A stretch of 64,000 nucleotides of DNA. It comes from RHLJ01 sp965212165. Its GTDB lineage: Bacteria > Bacteroidota > Rhodothermia > Balneolales > Balneolaceae. Position numbers and translations under genes: made by a program. The notes beneath the pieces are model-generated. The model saw only the letters and a program-made list of their open reading frames with translations. It searched no databases and had not been told where the DNA came from. The DNA is taken from contig OZ243096.1 in assembly GCA_965212165.1 (NCBI GenBank), positions 3,278,567 through 3,342,566 on the forward strand. The letters are read 5' to 3'. This document shows positions 7,942-17,051 of the stretch, piece after piece. Numbering within the stretch: position 1 is the first letter of the stretch; the number at the start of each line of letters is the position of its first letter.

Positions 7942-9780
7942 TTGTATAAAAATCAAACTAATAGAACCCATACATCTATTCGATCATTACAAGTGATAAT
8001 GATTGGACTATGTTTGGTTGTGATAGGTAGAATATTCTATTTACAAATTATTCAATATGAAACTTATTCTAGTTTAGGCGAGGAAAATTCTATTCGACAA
8101 GAATACGTTTCTCCTGCAAGAGGTTTAATCTATGATCGAAATGGAGTACTTATTGTAGATAATGAGCCCATTTTTTCAATTACAGTAACACCAGCTAATT
8201 TTGATAAAGAAAAGATCCCTTTATTGGCTACACTTCTTGAAACTAAAGTTGATGAAGTAAAGGAAAGAATTAACGAGGCACAAAGATATTCCTGGTATAG
8301 AACATCTCCCCTACTTACTGATGTAAATTTTGAAACATTTTCTCTTATTCAAGAAAATATTTGGCAACTACCAGGCATTGGTCATCAGATTGAAAGTAAA
8401 AGACATTATCCTACCGATATGATAGCCTCTCATATCTTTGGGTATTTAAGAGAAGCCGATAGAAACGATTATGAAGAATCTGATGATCTAAGACTCGGTG
8501 ATAAAATTGGGAAAAGTGGATTAGAGATGGTTTATGAAGACACTTTGCGGGGAGATCTAGGGGTAGAGTTTTTAAAAGTTAACGCATATGGACAATCACT
8601 TGGTAATTATGAAGGTGAGAGATCTACCCAAAATCCAATTCAAGGTGCCAATTTATTTACTACGATAGATGCTGAACTTCAAGCATTTGTAGAGTTATTA
8701 ATGAAAGATAAGATTGGCGCAGTAGTTGCCATGAATCCTCGTACAGGAGAAATACTGTCATTAGTTAGCTCACCAAACTATAATGTAGATCGACTTGCAG
8801 GAAGGTTAGATAGAGATTATTGGGCTCATATAAATTCAGATACAACGCGCCCACTATATAACAGAGCAATATCAAGTAGACAACCACCAGGTTCCACTTT
8901 TAAACCGTTAATGGGAATAATCGGTCTTCATCTTGGGTATGTTGATACTACGACAATTATTAAAAATACAGGTGGATATAGACGAGGAAGAATATATAGA
9001 GATATCGCACCTTTAGGGGATTATAATCTAGAGAAAGCCATTACATTTTCTAGTAATACATATTTTTATTCTTTGATGGATAGAATCTCTACGCAAGGAG
9101 ATTTTAATAAATGGAGTAAACTGGTAAATGACTTTGGTTTAGGTGTACAGAATGGTATTGACCTTCCGAGTGCAACATCTGGCATCATTCCGGATAGTAG
9201 CTATATGGACAGACGTTTTGGAATAAGAAAATGGGGTCTAGGAGATTTAATAAACTTGGGGATTGGACAAGGAGTTATTTCAGTATCACCACTTCAGATT
9301 GCACAAATGACTAGTTCTATCGCCAATGGAGGGTATAGAATTCGCCCACATTTAGTTCACTCAATTCAAAATGGTGATGGTTCAGTAATGATTACACCTA
9401 TAGTGTATGAAAAAATTGACTGGGTTAAACCTGACTATTTAGAAACAGTAAAAAAAGGAATGCGAGGAGTTGTTCAAGAAGGAAGTGGACGTTATTATGC
9501 AAAAACTGGGATCATTGATTTAGCTGGAAAAACAGGAACGGCCGAAAATCCTCATGGTTTTAGTCACGGTTGGTTCACTTCTTTTGCTCCATATGAAAAT
9601 CCTGAAATTGTTGTAACAGTATTTCTTGAAAATGCAGGCTTTGCTTCTACTTCTGCAGCACCAATCGCCTCTCTTATACTTGAAAAGTATTTAACTGGTG
9701 AGATTAATCGTCAATACACCTATAACTATGTAATGAATTGGGTTCCTAAAGAAGATAATTCTCAAGGTGATTCTGAATGA
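7942..9780 (+). CDS. mrdA: Penicillin-binding protein 2 (elongasome transpeptidase)
   Basis: PBP2 cross-links new peptidoglycan in the side wall together with RodA. The 612-residue class B PBP has an N-terminal membrane anchor (about 14-36), the dimerisation/pedestal domain starting at SPARGLIYDRNG (57-68), and a transpeptidase domain with the active-site motifs STFK (318-321, nucleophile Ser318), SSN (370-372) and KTGT (530-533). The start codon is TTG at 7942, two bases after mreD; no better ATG exists before the anchor. It overlaps rodA by ATGA. Confidence 0.97.
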   Translation: MYKNQTNRTHTSIRSLQVIMIGLCLVVIGRIFYLQIIQYETYSSLGEENSIRQEYVSPARGLIYDRNGVLIVDNEPIFSITVTPANFDKEKIPLLATLLETKVDEVKERINEAQRYSWYRTSPLLTDVNFETFSLIQENIWQLPGIGHQIESKRHYPTDMIASHIFGYLREADRNDYEESDDLRLGDKIGKSGLEMVYEDTLRGDLGVEFLKVNAYGQSLGNYEGERSTQNPIQGANLFTTIDAELQAFVELLMKDKIGAVVAMNPRTGEILSLVSSPNYNVDRLAGRLDRDYWAHINSDTTRPLYNRAISSRQPPGSTFKPLMGIIGLHLGYVDTTTIIKNTGGYRRGRIYRDIAPLGDYNLEKAITFSSNTYFYSLMDRISTQGDFNKWSKLVNDFGLGVQNGIDLPSATSGIIPDSSYMDRRFGIRKWGLGDLINLGIGQGVISVSPLQIAQMTSSIANGGYRIRPHLVHSIQNGDGSVMITPIVYEKIDWVKPDYLETVKKGMRGVVQEGSGRYYAKTGIIDLAGKTGTAENPHGFSHGWFTSFAPYENPEIVVTVFLENAGFASTSAAPIASLILEKYLTGEINRQYTYNYVMNWVPKEDNSQGDSE

Positions 9781-11027
9781 GTAATGTTAGAGATTTTAAC
9801 TGGTCTATTACTTTTGCTTGGGTATTGTTAACTATAATAGGACTTACGGCAATATATAGTGCTACACAAGGTCCAGTCTCTGATTTCTTAGCCGAGTACA
9901 TTCAAATCAATTTTTATAAACAATTAGGCTTTGTAGTTGTATCCATACTACTTATGATTACTGTTCAGTTTATTTCACCTCGAACTTTTCTTCAGCTTTC
10001 ATTTGTTTTCTATTTTGTTGGCATTGTTTTAATGGTATTGACATTGATTTTTGGTTCAGAAATAAATGGAGCAAAAAGCTGGTTTAGAATTGGACCATTT
10101 GGTATACAGAGTAGTGAGTTCATGAAAATCGCTACCATATTGGCCGTTGCAAATTATCTTACAAGTAGAAGAAATATCTCCGCAGAAAATATTCGCTATG
10201 CATTTACTTCTGTATTAATCATTCTTCTTCCTACTGCATTAGTAATTCTTCAAAATGATTTTGGTACTGCAATAATATTTTTTGCCCTAATTCCAGTTAT
10301 GTTGTTTTGGTCTGGTCTTCCATATGGTGTTTCATTATTTATTATCTCACCAGCCATTATACTTTATTTAACTGTAATTGGTTGGCAGTTTGGATTAGTT
10401 GCTGCTCTACTATTAACTGGTCTCATTTTCTTCATACAAAGAAGAACTTGGCTAACAATTACTTCCTTTGTAACAGGAATTCTAACTGTTATAGGAGTAC
10501 AATTAGCTTTAAGTAGTGTCCTTCAACCACATCAAATTGCTAGAATAACTGCATTCACCAATCCATCATTTGATCCAACTGGAGCTGGTTGGAACGTCAT
10601 TCAAGCTAAAACAGCAATTGGGTCTGGTGGAGTAATGGGGAAAGGGTTTATGGAAGGAACTCAGACTCAATTAAAGTTTCTTCCAGAGTCATATACTGAT
10701 TTTATTTATTGTGTAATTGGTGAAGAATTTGGCTTTCTAGGAGCTGGTTTAGTTGTTATTACCTTTGCATTTCTCTTTATTAGATTATTGAGAATGGCAG
10801 GTAATCATAAACATCCATATGCTCAACTGGTAACAGTAAGTGTTACTGCAGTATTTTTCATTCATTTTTTTATAAACATTGGTAGCGCCACTGCTCTTCT
10901 TCCTGTAATAGGAATACCGCTTCCATTTATAAGTTATGGAGGATCAGCTTTCTTAACGAATACCTTTATGCTTGCTCTTTGTTTGAATATGGATTTTCAC
11001 AAAAGAGAGTTTAGTATTTATCGTTAA
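9777..11027 (+). CDS. rodA: Peptidoglycan glycosyltransferase RodA (SEDS family)
   Basis: RodA polymerises lipid II into glycan strands as the partner of PBP2. The 416-residue protein has the SEDS topology of about ten membrane helices. Signature segments are INGAKSWFRIGPFGIQSSEF near 99-117, the catalytic-loop region LPESYTDFIYCVIGEEFGFLG near 302-322, and the C-terminal PLPFISYGGSA motif. It is the last gene of the cassette. Its TAA overlaps the convergent rnhB stop by three bases. Confidence 0.96.
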   Translation: MSNVRDFNWSITFAWVLLTIIGLTAIYSATQGPVSDFLAEYIQINFYKQLGFVVVSILLMITVQFISPRTFLQLSFVFYFVGIVLMVLTLIFGSEINGAKSWFRIGPFGIQSSEFMKIATILAVANYLTSRRNISAENIRYAFTSVLIILLPTALVILQNDFGTAIIFFALIPVMLFWSGLPYGVSLFIISPAIILYLTVIGWQFGLVAALLLTGLIFFIQRRTWLTITSFVTGILTVIGVQLALSSVLQPHQIARITAFTNPSFDPTGAGWNVIQAKTAIGSGGVMGKGFMEGTQTQLKFLPESYTDFIYCVIGEEFGFLGAGLVVITFAFLFIRLLRMAGNHKHPYAQLVTVSVTAVFFIHFFINIGSATALLPVIGIPLPFISYGGSAFLTNTFMLALCLNMDFHKREFSIYR

Positions 11028-11638
11028 CCATTTTTGTAGTTTTTTTCAGTTCCTAATTTAAAACTATTTCTGTGGTAAACTGTTTTACCATATTCCATAA
11101 GTGCTTTCTTATGATGAGGAGTAGGATATCCAAAGTTTGTATCCCAACCGAATTCGGGATACTCTTCATTTAGTTCACTCATTAGATTATCACGATAAAC
11201 TTTTGCCAAAATAGAAGCAGCACCAATACTCATCGATCTATCATCGCCACCTATTAAACAAGTGTAAGGAATTAAGGAAGTTGTATATCTATTCCCATCT
11301 ACTAATAGATAGTCTGGATTAGCCTTCTCTCCTTCTACACATTTTTGCATCGTATTTAGAGAAGCCCATAAAATATTTAATCTGTCAATTTCTTCAATAC
11401 TTCCCTCTTCTATCGTCCAATAAAGTGCCTTTTCCTTAATTTGTTTCTCAAGATAGCTTCTTAATTTTTTTGGTATTTTCTTACTGTCTTTAACACCTTC
11501 AATAAAAGTTCCTGGTTTAAAAATCACGCCAGCAGCAACTACTGGACCAGCAAGACAACCTCTTCCAACTTCATCGAGTCCAATAATTCTAGAAAACCCT
11601 TCCGACCATAATTTTTTTTCAAACTCCAATCTACTCAT
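11024..11638 (-). CDS. rnhB: Ribonuclease HII
   Basis: RNase HII cuts at ribonucleotides embedded in DNA and starts their excision repair. The 204 residues include the active-site motif GLDEVGRGCLAGPV with Asp22 and Glu23, the LLVDGN strand supplying the third acid, and GGDDRSMSIGAASILAKVYRD with the fourth acid and the GAAS(I)LAK signature. The C terminus has the usual GYPTPHH motif. It lies tail to tail with rodA and shares bases of the stop codons, so there is no room for a terminator between them. Confidence 0.96.
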   Translation of the reverse strand: MSRLEFEKKLWSEGFSRIIGLDEVGRGCLAGPVVAAGVIFKPGTFIEGVKDSKKIPKKLRSYLEKQIKEKALYWTIEEGSIEEIDRLNILWASLNTMQKCVEGEKANPDYLLVDGNRYTTSLIPYTCLIGGDDRSMSIGAASILAKVYRDNLMSELNEEYPEFGWDTNFGYPTPHHKKALMEYGKTVYHRNSFKLGTEKNYKNG

Positions 11639-11719
11639 AAATATGAATATAGCTTTTCATAACATTTTTTATGGAACTGTTTTACTGAAAGTTATATTAG
11701 TTTAAATAAACGAGCTCTA

Positions 11720-12832
11720 ATGAATCTAAGATATTTTGAATGGGATGAACGTCTAAGTGCAAAAAAAGGCAAGCAACCTTTTGACACACTATGGGACTTA
11801 TTCCAACAACTGTTAACTATTGCAAGTGGCGATGTTTCACAATCTTTACGCTGGTTAACAGAACTAGACAAGGAATATCAAATTACTGAACAATTTGAAG
11901 ATGATTATTCCTTAGGTGATTTTATCAAGGAGCTTAAGGAGCGGGGCTATATCGATAATGATAGCCAAAATGAACAATTAGTTATCACCAAAAAGACTGA
12001 AAGAAGTCTCAGAAAAAAATCTTTAGAAGAAGTATTTAAAAACTTAGATAAAGGTGGATTTGGAAGTCACAAAACTCAACATACGGGTAGAGGAACTGAG
12101 CGCCAACCCGAAACTAGAAGGTGGAGCAAAAATGATGACATTGGTCAGATTGATAGTGTAAATACTATGTTAAATATGCTTCATCATAGTAACTTGGATA
12201 ACTTCGATTTGCAGGAAGATGATTTAGAAGTTTATGAAACGGATCATTATACATCTGTTGCTACCGTGTTACTAATCGATCTAAGCCATTCAATGATCTT
12301 ATATGGTGAAGATAGAATAACGCCAGCTAAAAAGGTTGCTATGGCTCTTTCTGAGCTTATCATGACCAATTATGCCAAGGACTCTTTAGATATTGTAGCT
12401 TTTGGTAATGAAGCATGGCAAATATCAGTGGAAGATCTACCATATTTAAAAGTGGGGCCATTTCATACAAACACAAAGCAAGGTTTAGAAGTTGCTCGCC
12501 ATATTTTACAAAGAAAAAAATATGCGAATAAACAGATTTTCATGATAACAGATGGTAAGCCATCGTGTATGATTGAAAATGGAAAGCTTTATAAAAACAG
12601 TTTCGGTTTAGATAGAAAAATTGTTAATAAGGTTTTGGATGAAGCTGTTAAATGCAGGAGAGATAAAATAAGTATTACGACGTTTATGATTGCTAGTGAT
12701 CCTTATTTACAGAGTTTTGTTCGTGAAATGACAGATGCAAATAAAGGAAAAGCATATTTTGCTTCACTTGATGACTTAGGTGGTTATATTTTCGAAGACT
12801 ATATTAAAAACCGAAAAAAGAATGTGAAATAA
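11720..12832 (+). CDS. VWA domain protein (MIDAS type), orphan
   Basis: A 370-residue soluble protein with no signal peptide. Residues 1-175 are a charged region without a recognised fold. Residues about 180-360 form a von Willebrand A domain with a complete metal-ion site: DLSHS (Asp187, Ser189, Ser191), a threonine region around HTNTKQG and a MITDGKPS strand with the final Asp. Such VWA proteins (CoxE/BatA/chelatase-D relatives) usually pair with a MoxR or ChlI-type AAA+ ATPase. None is adjacent; the only MoxR here is at 56142-57143. Substrate and role are unknown. It diverges from rnhB and ends in a bidirectional terminator. Confidence 0.85.
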   Translation: MNLRYFEWDERLSAKKGKQPFDTLWDLFQQLLTIASGDVSQSLRWLTELDKEYQITEQFEDDYSLGDFIKELKERGYIDNDSQNEQLVITKKTERSLRKKSLEEVFKNLDKGGFGSHKTQHTGRGTERQPETRRWSKNDDIGQIDSVNTMLNMLHHSNLDNFDLQEDDLEVYETDHYTSVATVLLIDLSHSMILYGEDRITPAKKVAMALSELIMTNYAKDSLDIVAFGNEAWQISVEDLPYLKVGPFHTNTKQGLEVARHILQRKKYANKQIFMITDGKPSCMIENGKLYKNSFGLDRKIVNKVLDEAVKCRRDKISITTFMIASDPYLQSFVREMTDANKGKAYFASLDDLGGYIFEDYIKNRKKNVK

Positions 12833-12862
12833 AAAAAGCCGGAAGTACACTTACGGCTTTTT
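12833..12862. terminator. Bidirectional terminator between the VWA gene and the ompH cluster
   Basis: AAAAAGCCG (12833-12841) pairs with CGGCTTTTT (12854-12862); an inner AAGT/ACTT pairing extends the stem. T-runs occur on both strands, and the two flanking genes converge here. Confidence 0.9.
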
Positions 12863-12885
12863 AATTTATACTGAAGTCTTTTAAA

Positions 12886-13446
12886 CTAGAACATTCCTAG
12901 TTGCTCCATAACTTTCTCAGTAATGTCATACTTAGCTTGATAGTCATCAGAAGCATATAGAATGATTAAATCACCAGTACTTGTGGTTGTGTTTAATACA
13001 TAGATTAAACCCATAGTTTCAGCAACATTATCGATAGCTGCTCCAATTTGTTCTAACAGAGGTCCTAGCAATTCAGTTCTTTTATCTTGAAGTTCTCCCT
13101 CTGCAATTTGTTGAGCTTGAACAAGTTCATTCTGCAATTGACCAAGTCTTTCTTCTTCCTGTCGTTGTGCATCTGCAGAAATTACACCAATTTTTTGTTG
13201 ATATGCAGTCACTTGAGCTTGAAAAGCTTGTTCTTTAGTAGTTAATTCTTGTTGCTTACGAGCAGTAAAATTTTGAAGACGTTGTTGAACTGCCTTCATC
13301 TCTGGCATACTAGCTAATATTGCTTGAGGATTTACATATCCAATTTTAGCTTCCGTAGATTGTGCTTGTGTTTCACTATTTAGTCCGATAACCAAAAACA
13401 TGGCTACCATTAGCATATTGATTCGTAGTATCATTTTTCCTTTCAT
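12886..13446 (-). CDS. OmpH/Skp family periplasmic chaperone, copy 3
   Basis: Skp-type chaperones form trimers whose helical arms cage unfolded outer-membrane proteins. The 186-residue protein has a signal peptide (about 1-28, ending TQAQ), the N-terminal strand AKIGYVNPQAIL, long Gln/Glu-rich coiled arms (about 50-130) and the C-terminal beta part GLIYVLNTTTSTGDLIIL typical of OmpH. It is the most promoter-distal of three paralogues downstream of bamA and the most glutamine-rich. The terminator at 12833-12862 follows. Confidence 0.92.
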   Translation of the reverse strand: MKGKMILRINMLMVAMFLVIGLNSETQAQSTEAKIGYVNPQAILASMPEMKAVQQRLQNFTARKQQELTTKEQAFQAQVTAYQQKIGVISADAQRQEEERLGQLQNELVQAQQIAEGELQDKRTELLGPLLEQIGAAIDNVAETMGLIYVLNTTTSTGDLIILYASDDYQAKYDITEKVMEQLGMF

Positions 13447-13465
13447 GAGTTAATTTCCAATTACT

Positions 13466-13984
13466 TTATTCTGCCTTTAATTTCGCAACTACTTGCGATG
13501 TTATATTTAATTTTTCTTCATTTGAGTAAAAAATGACTGCATCTCCGTATGAAGTTACTTCATTTAAGATCAAATCTAATCCCATTTCGGTAGCAACTGT
13601 TTTAATAGCTGCATCCATTTTTTCCAATATCGGGGTCATCATTTGAGAACGTCTTTGTCTTATTTCATTCAAATACGTTTCTCTCTCTTCTTCTAGCGCA
13701 TTATTTCTATCCAAAAACTCTTGTTCTTTTGTGGCACGAGCTGTAGCTGAAAGAACGGCTTTGCCTTCTTCGTAAGTTGCTAGATCTTCTTGAAGTTGAG
13801 TAGATTTCGCAATTAAATCTTGGTCTCTTGTTTCAATTAATGTTTCTATTTGTTGTTCTATAGCTGCCACTTCCTCTAGTTCAAATAGAACCTGAGATGG
13901 ATTCATGTACCCAATTTTTGTTTGTGCTACTGCTGTTATTGAGAAAAAAACAGTAAATAGAGCTACTAAGTAATACTTTTTCAT
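13466..13984 (-). CDS. OmpH/Skp family periplasmic chaperone, copy 2
   Basis: Second tandem Skp-like gene. I start it at the ATG whose revcomp ends at 13984 (MKKYYLVALF...), because an ATG six codons upstream only adds residues ahead of a good signal peptide that ends ITAVAQ. The mature protein, about 150 residues, begins TKIGYMNPSQVLFEL, continues through a Glu/Gln/Arg-rich coiled coil and ends in the beta strand GLDLILNEVTSYGDAVIFY. Structure and context match the neighbours, but identity between copies looks modest, so the duplications are old. Confidence 0.91.
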   Translation of the reverse strand: MKKYYLVALFTVFFSITAVAQTKIGYMNPSQVLFELEEVAAIEQQIETLIETRDQDLIAKSTQLQEDLATYEEGKAVLSATARATKEQEFLDRNNALEEERETYLNEIRQRRSQMMTPILEKMDAAIKTVATEMGLDLILNEVTSYGDAVIFYSNEEKLNITSQVVAKLKAE

Positions 13985-14031
13985 AACTATGTTTGGTTTC
14001 ACGGAAAATACCGCCTTTAAATTAAAATTGC

Positions 14032-14562
14032 TTACTCTACTTCAATACCAAGTTCTAGTAGAATAGCTTCATTAAGATTCCATTCTCCTCTAGCATATAC
14101 CATATAGATATCACCAGACCTATCGAAAACGTAATCAAATCCCTGTTTCTGTGCTACTGTTCGTAGCGCTGTAAATATTTGCCGCTGAATAGGTTCCAAT
14201 AAATCTCTTTGATTTTGAAAATATTCACCCTGTGGTCCAAATTTCTGATTTAGAAACGTATCTCTATCCCGTTTCTTTTGTTTTATTTCATTTATTTTCT
14301 GTTCTCTTATTTCTTCTGTATAGAGAATCTCTTTTGCTTGGTAGTCATCCTCAAGAGCTTTTATTTCTTCATCAAGCTCCTGAAGCTCTTGATTCCACCC
14401 ATCACTTAATAACTGTAATCTTTGCTCAATTCCATTGTATTCTGGGATTTGAGCCAAAATTACTTCCGATTCAAAAAATCCGATCTTTTGATCCTGAGCA
14501 TATATAGACGATGTAATAGTCGATAATAATAACACTAATGAGTAAAGTATAAATCTATTCAT
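14032..14562 (-). CDS. OmpH/Skp family periplasmic chaperone, copy 1
   Basis: First of three Skp-like genes, coupled to bamA: its ATG (complement of 14560-14562) overlaps the bamA stop as TAATG. A longer reading with 12 more residues is possible but would bury the signal peptide (MNRFILYSLVLLL...SIYAQ), so the shorter start is preferred. The 176-residue protein has QKIGFFESEVILAQIPEY at the mature N terminus, charged coiled arms and a C-terminal GFDYVFDRSGDIYMVY strand. The role is delivery of barrel proteins to BamA, inferred from family and position. Confidence 0.92.
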   Translation of the reverse strand: MNRFILYSLVLLLSTITSSIYAQDQKIGFFESEVILAQIPEYNGIEQRLQLLSDGWNQELQELDEEIKALEDDYQAKEILYTEEIREQKINEIKQKKRDRDTFLNQKFGPQGEYFQNQRDLLEPIQRQIFTALRTVAQKQGFDYVFDRSGDIYMVYARGEWNLNEAILLELGIEVE

Positions 14563-17051
14563 TAAAACGGTGCTCCAATATTGAACAAGAATTCCCATTG
14601 TCCAGGAATTACTGATGTATCATCAACTCCATCTAATCTATAACCATAACTTAGATCTACCAATCCTAGAACTGGTAAAAATAATCTCGTTCCAAAACCT
14701 ACAGATCTCTTTAAACTAAACGGGTCAAAATTTGAGAAATTTAAGTATGAATTACCTGCATCAAAGAAAACGTATGGGATTAACTGTAATTGTTCTGTAC
14801 TTACAGCTGGATATCTCATTTCTAAGGTGTATTTAGCAAAAATTCGACCACCAACTTGTTGTCCATTAACAACTGGTGCAATACTTTCATTTAATCCACC
14901 AGGATAACCTCTTAAATCAATGTTATCATATAAAAAACTTTGACGTTGTTGTAATTGTGTACCACCAACAAGAAACTTCTGGAAATTACTTTGTCTATCA
15001 TTGGTTAAATATCCTATAAAGCCATAATCAGCTTGGCTAGTAAGAACTAGTTTTCCTACTACAGGAATGTGGTGTTGAAACTCTGTTTTAATCTTATAGA
15101 ATTCACTGAAGCCTGGTAGAGGAGGTGCAATTTCTCCTGAAAGTGTAAACTTTGATCCTGAATTTGGTGATATAAAGTTATCAAGTGAGTTTCTTTCTAA
15201 AACCTGAGTAAATGAAATAAGACTTGAAGTACCTTCAGCTAAACCTGTAGCAAAACCATCTACGACGTCATATAATTGATAACTTAGCACACTACGTGTA
15301 GAAAAATAATCATCCGGCCACCTTAGTCTTTTACCAAGAGATACACTTGCTGAGAATAGCTTATTTCTTTGATCTGAGTTCCTAAATCGTATATAATTAT
15401 AAGAGAGATTTACTCCTAGAGAAGTTGGTTTACCATTAAGCCAAGGCTCAACAAATCCAAAACTGTAACTTTGGTACCCTGTTCCTGTTACTTGAACACC
15501 TAAAGATAATGTTTGTCCATCACCTGAAGGAAATGGTGTGAAATCACCTTCAATTGCTCTTTTTAACGAAAAATTATTAAAGTTAAGTCGCGCAGAGATA
15601 ATGGCACCAATAGTTTGGCCACCGTAGCCACCAGAGAATTCAAAGTTACTAGTACTTTGAGATTCATCTAAATCAAAGGTAATATCTACTTCTTTAGATT
15701 GATATTGAGGAATATAATCAGGTGTAATATTTTGGGGGTCAAAATAACCTAATGTACTTAATTCACGAATTGAACGTACAATTGCATCCCTACTGAATGT
15801 ATTTCCTGGAATTGTACGCAAAGTTCTTCGAACAATATCATCATGTGTACTTGTATTACCGGAGAAAGAAACATTTCTAATAGTTGCTATCTCATCTTCA
15901 TATAAATCAAAATGAACATCTAATGAGTCTTCTCCAACCTTTGTAATAACAGGAACTGCTTGGAAGAATAAATAGCCAATATTTTGATATAAGCTATTAA
16001 TATCTGTAGAACTTTGATTAAAGCTTATATTTTGTTCGTACTTCTCTTCATTGAACACATCACCTTTTTCAAAGCCTAGAGAAAGCGATAGTTGTTCATC
16101 AGTATATACAGTATTACCATCCCAGGTAATATTTCTGATCTTATATTGAGGACCTTCAGCGATATTAAGTCTTACCTTAATACCATTTTTATTCTTTTTG
16201 TAATCAAAAACCCAAACTGAATCAGAAAGTATTCTCACATCGGAATAGCCATTATTTCGATAATAAGAGAGGACTTTTTCTTTACCTTCTTCAAAATCTT
16301 CTTCCTTAAATGTTTTTTTGGAGAGAAATTTCCACCATGCATCTTCTCTAAGTGGTTTAATTTTTTTTCTCAATTTTCTATCTGAAAAAGCTTCGGCCCC
16401 ACTAAACTCAATATCTTTTACTTCCAGCTTTTTACCTTTCTCAACTGTAAAAATAAGATTTAATCGGTTTTCTACATTTGATGGTTCTGTTGTTACGTCA
16501 ACTTCTGTAAACCAAAGACCTTTCTCTTTATAGAATTTATAAATCTGACTCTTTGCTTGTGCGATATTAGCCTCTGTTATGGCTGTACCAGCTAGTAAAG
16601 ATATTGTCTTTTTTAAATCTCTACGTTCGGATCGCTTAACACCTTCGATTTTATACTCATACATTCTAGGTTGTTCGGTTACTTCTATGATCAACCTTAT
16701 ACCTGTTAATGTTTTTTCTGTGATGAAAACTTTAACATCCGAGAATAACCCAACTCTATATAATCGCTTTAGAGCGTCTGAAATATCTTCACCAGGATAA
16801 GTAATTGTTGAGCCTTCACTTAAAGAACTAGCATTTATTATAAACTGCTCTCTTGTAAATTCATTTCCTCTAACTTCTACCCCTAAAATTGTATACTCTT
16901 GAGGAATTTCGAGTGTTGGATCTGTAAGCTTAAAATCTTGAGCTATTAATCCTTCAGTAAAAAAAACCGTACCTAACAATAAAAAGAAGGTTAATAAAAT
17001 TCGTTTCGACAATGTGAACACGTGTAATTTAGCCAAAGATTGATTTTTCAT
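14562..17051 (-). CDS. bamA: Outer-membrane assembly factor BamA
   Basis: BamA (Omp85) inserts beta-barrel proteins into the outer membrane. The 829-residue protein has a signal peptide (about 1-38), five POTRA domains (roughly 48-455, starting at YTILGVEVRGNEF) and a C-terminal 16-strand barrel (about 475-829). The lid-loop signature appears as LRGYPGG, the usual VRGF variant, and the chain ends in an aromatic residue (IGAPF), a Bam recognition signal. It overlaps uppS upstream by ATGA and the first ompH gene downstream by TAATG, so the three are translationally coupled. Confidence 0.97.
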   Translation of the reverse strand: MKNQSLAKLHVFTLSKRILLTFFLLLGTVFFTEGLIAQDFKLTDPTLEIPQEYTILGVEVRGNEFTREQFIINASSLSEGSTITYPGEDISDALKRLYRVGLFSDVKVFITEKTLTGIRLIIEVTEQPRMYEYKIEGVKRSERRDLKKTISLLAGTAITEANIAQAKSQIYKFYKEKGLWFTEVDVTTEPSNVENRLNLIFTVEKGKKLEVKDIEFSGAEAFSDRKLRKKIKPLREDAWWKFLSKKTFKEEDFEEGKEKVLSYYRNNGYSDVRILSDSVWVFDYKKNKNGIKVRLNIAEGPQYKIRNITWDGNTVYTDEQLSLSLGFEKGDVFNEEKYEQNISFNQSSTDINSLYQNIGYLFFQAVPVITKVGEDSLDVHFDLYEDEIATIRNVSFSGNTSTHDDIVRRTLRTIPGNTFSRDAIVRSIRELSTLGYFDPQNITPDYIPQYQSKEVDITFDLDESQSTSNFEFSGGYGGQTIGAIISARLNFNNFSLKRAIEGDFTPFPSGDGQTLSLGVQVTGTGYQSYSFGFVEPWLNGKPTSLGVNLSYNYIRFRNSDQRNKLFSASVSLGKRLRWPDDYFSTRSVLSYQLYDVVDGFATGLAEGTSSLISFTQVLERNSLDNFISPNSGSKFTLSGEIAPPLPGFSEFYKIKTEFQHHIPVVGKLVLTSQADYGFIGYLTNDRQSNFQKFLVGGTQLQQRQSFLYDNIDLRGYPGGLNESIAPVVNGQQVGGRIFAKYTLEMRYPAVSTEQLQLIPYVFFDAGNSYLNFSNFDPFSLKRSVGFGTRLFLPVLGLVDLSYGYRLDGVDDTSVIPGQWEFLFNIGAPF

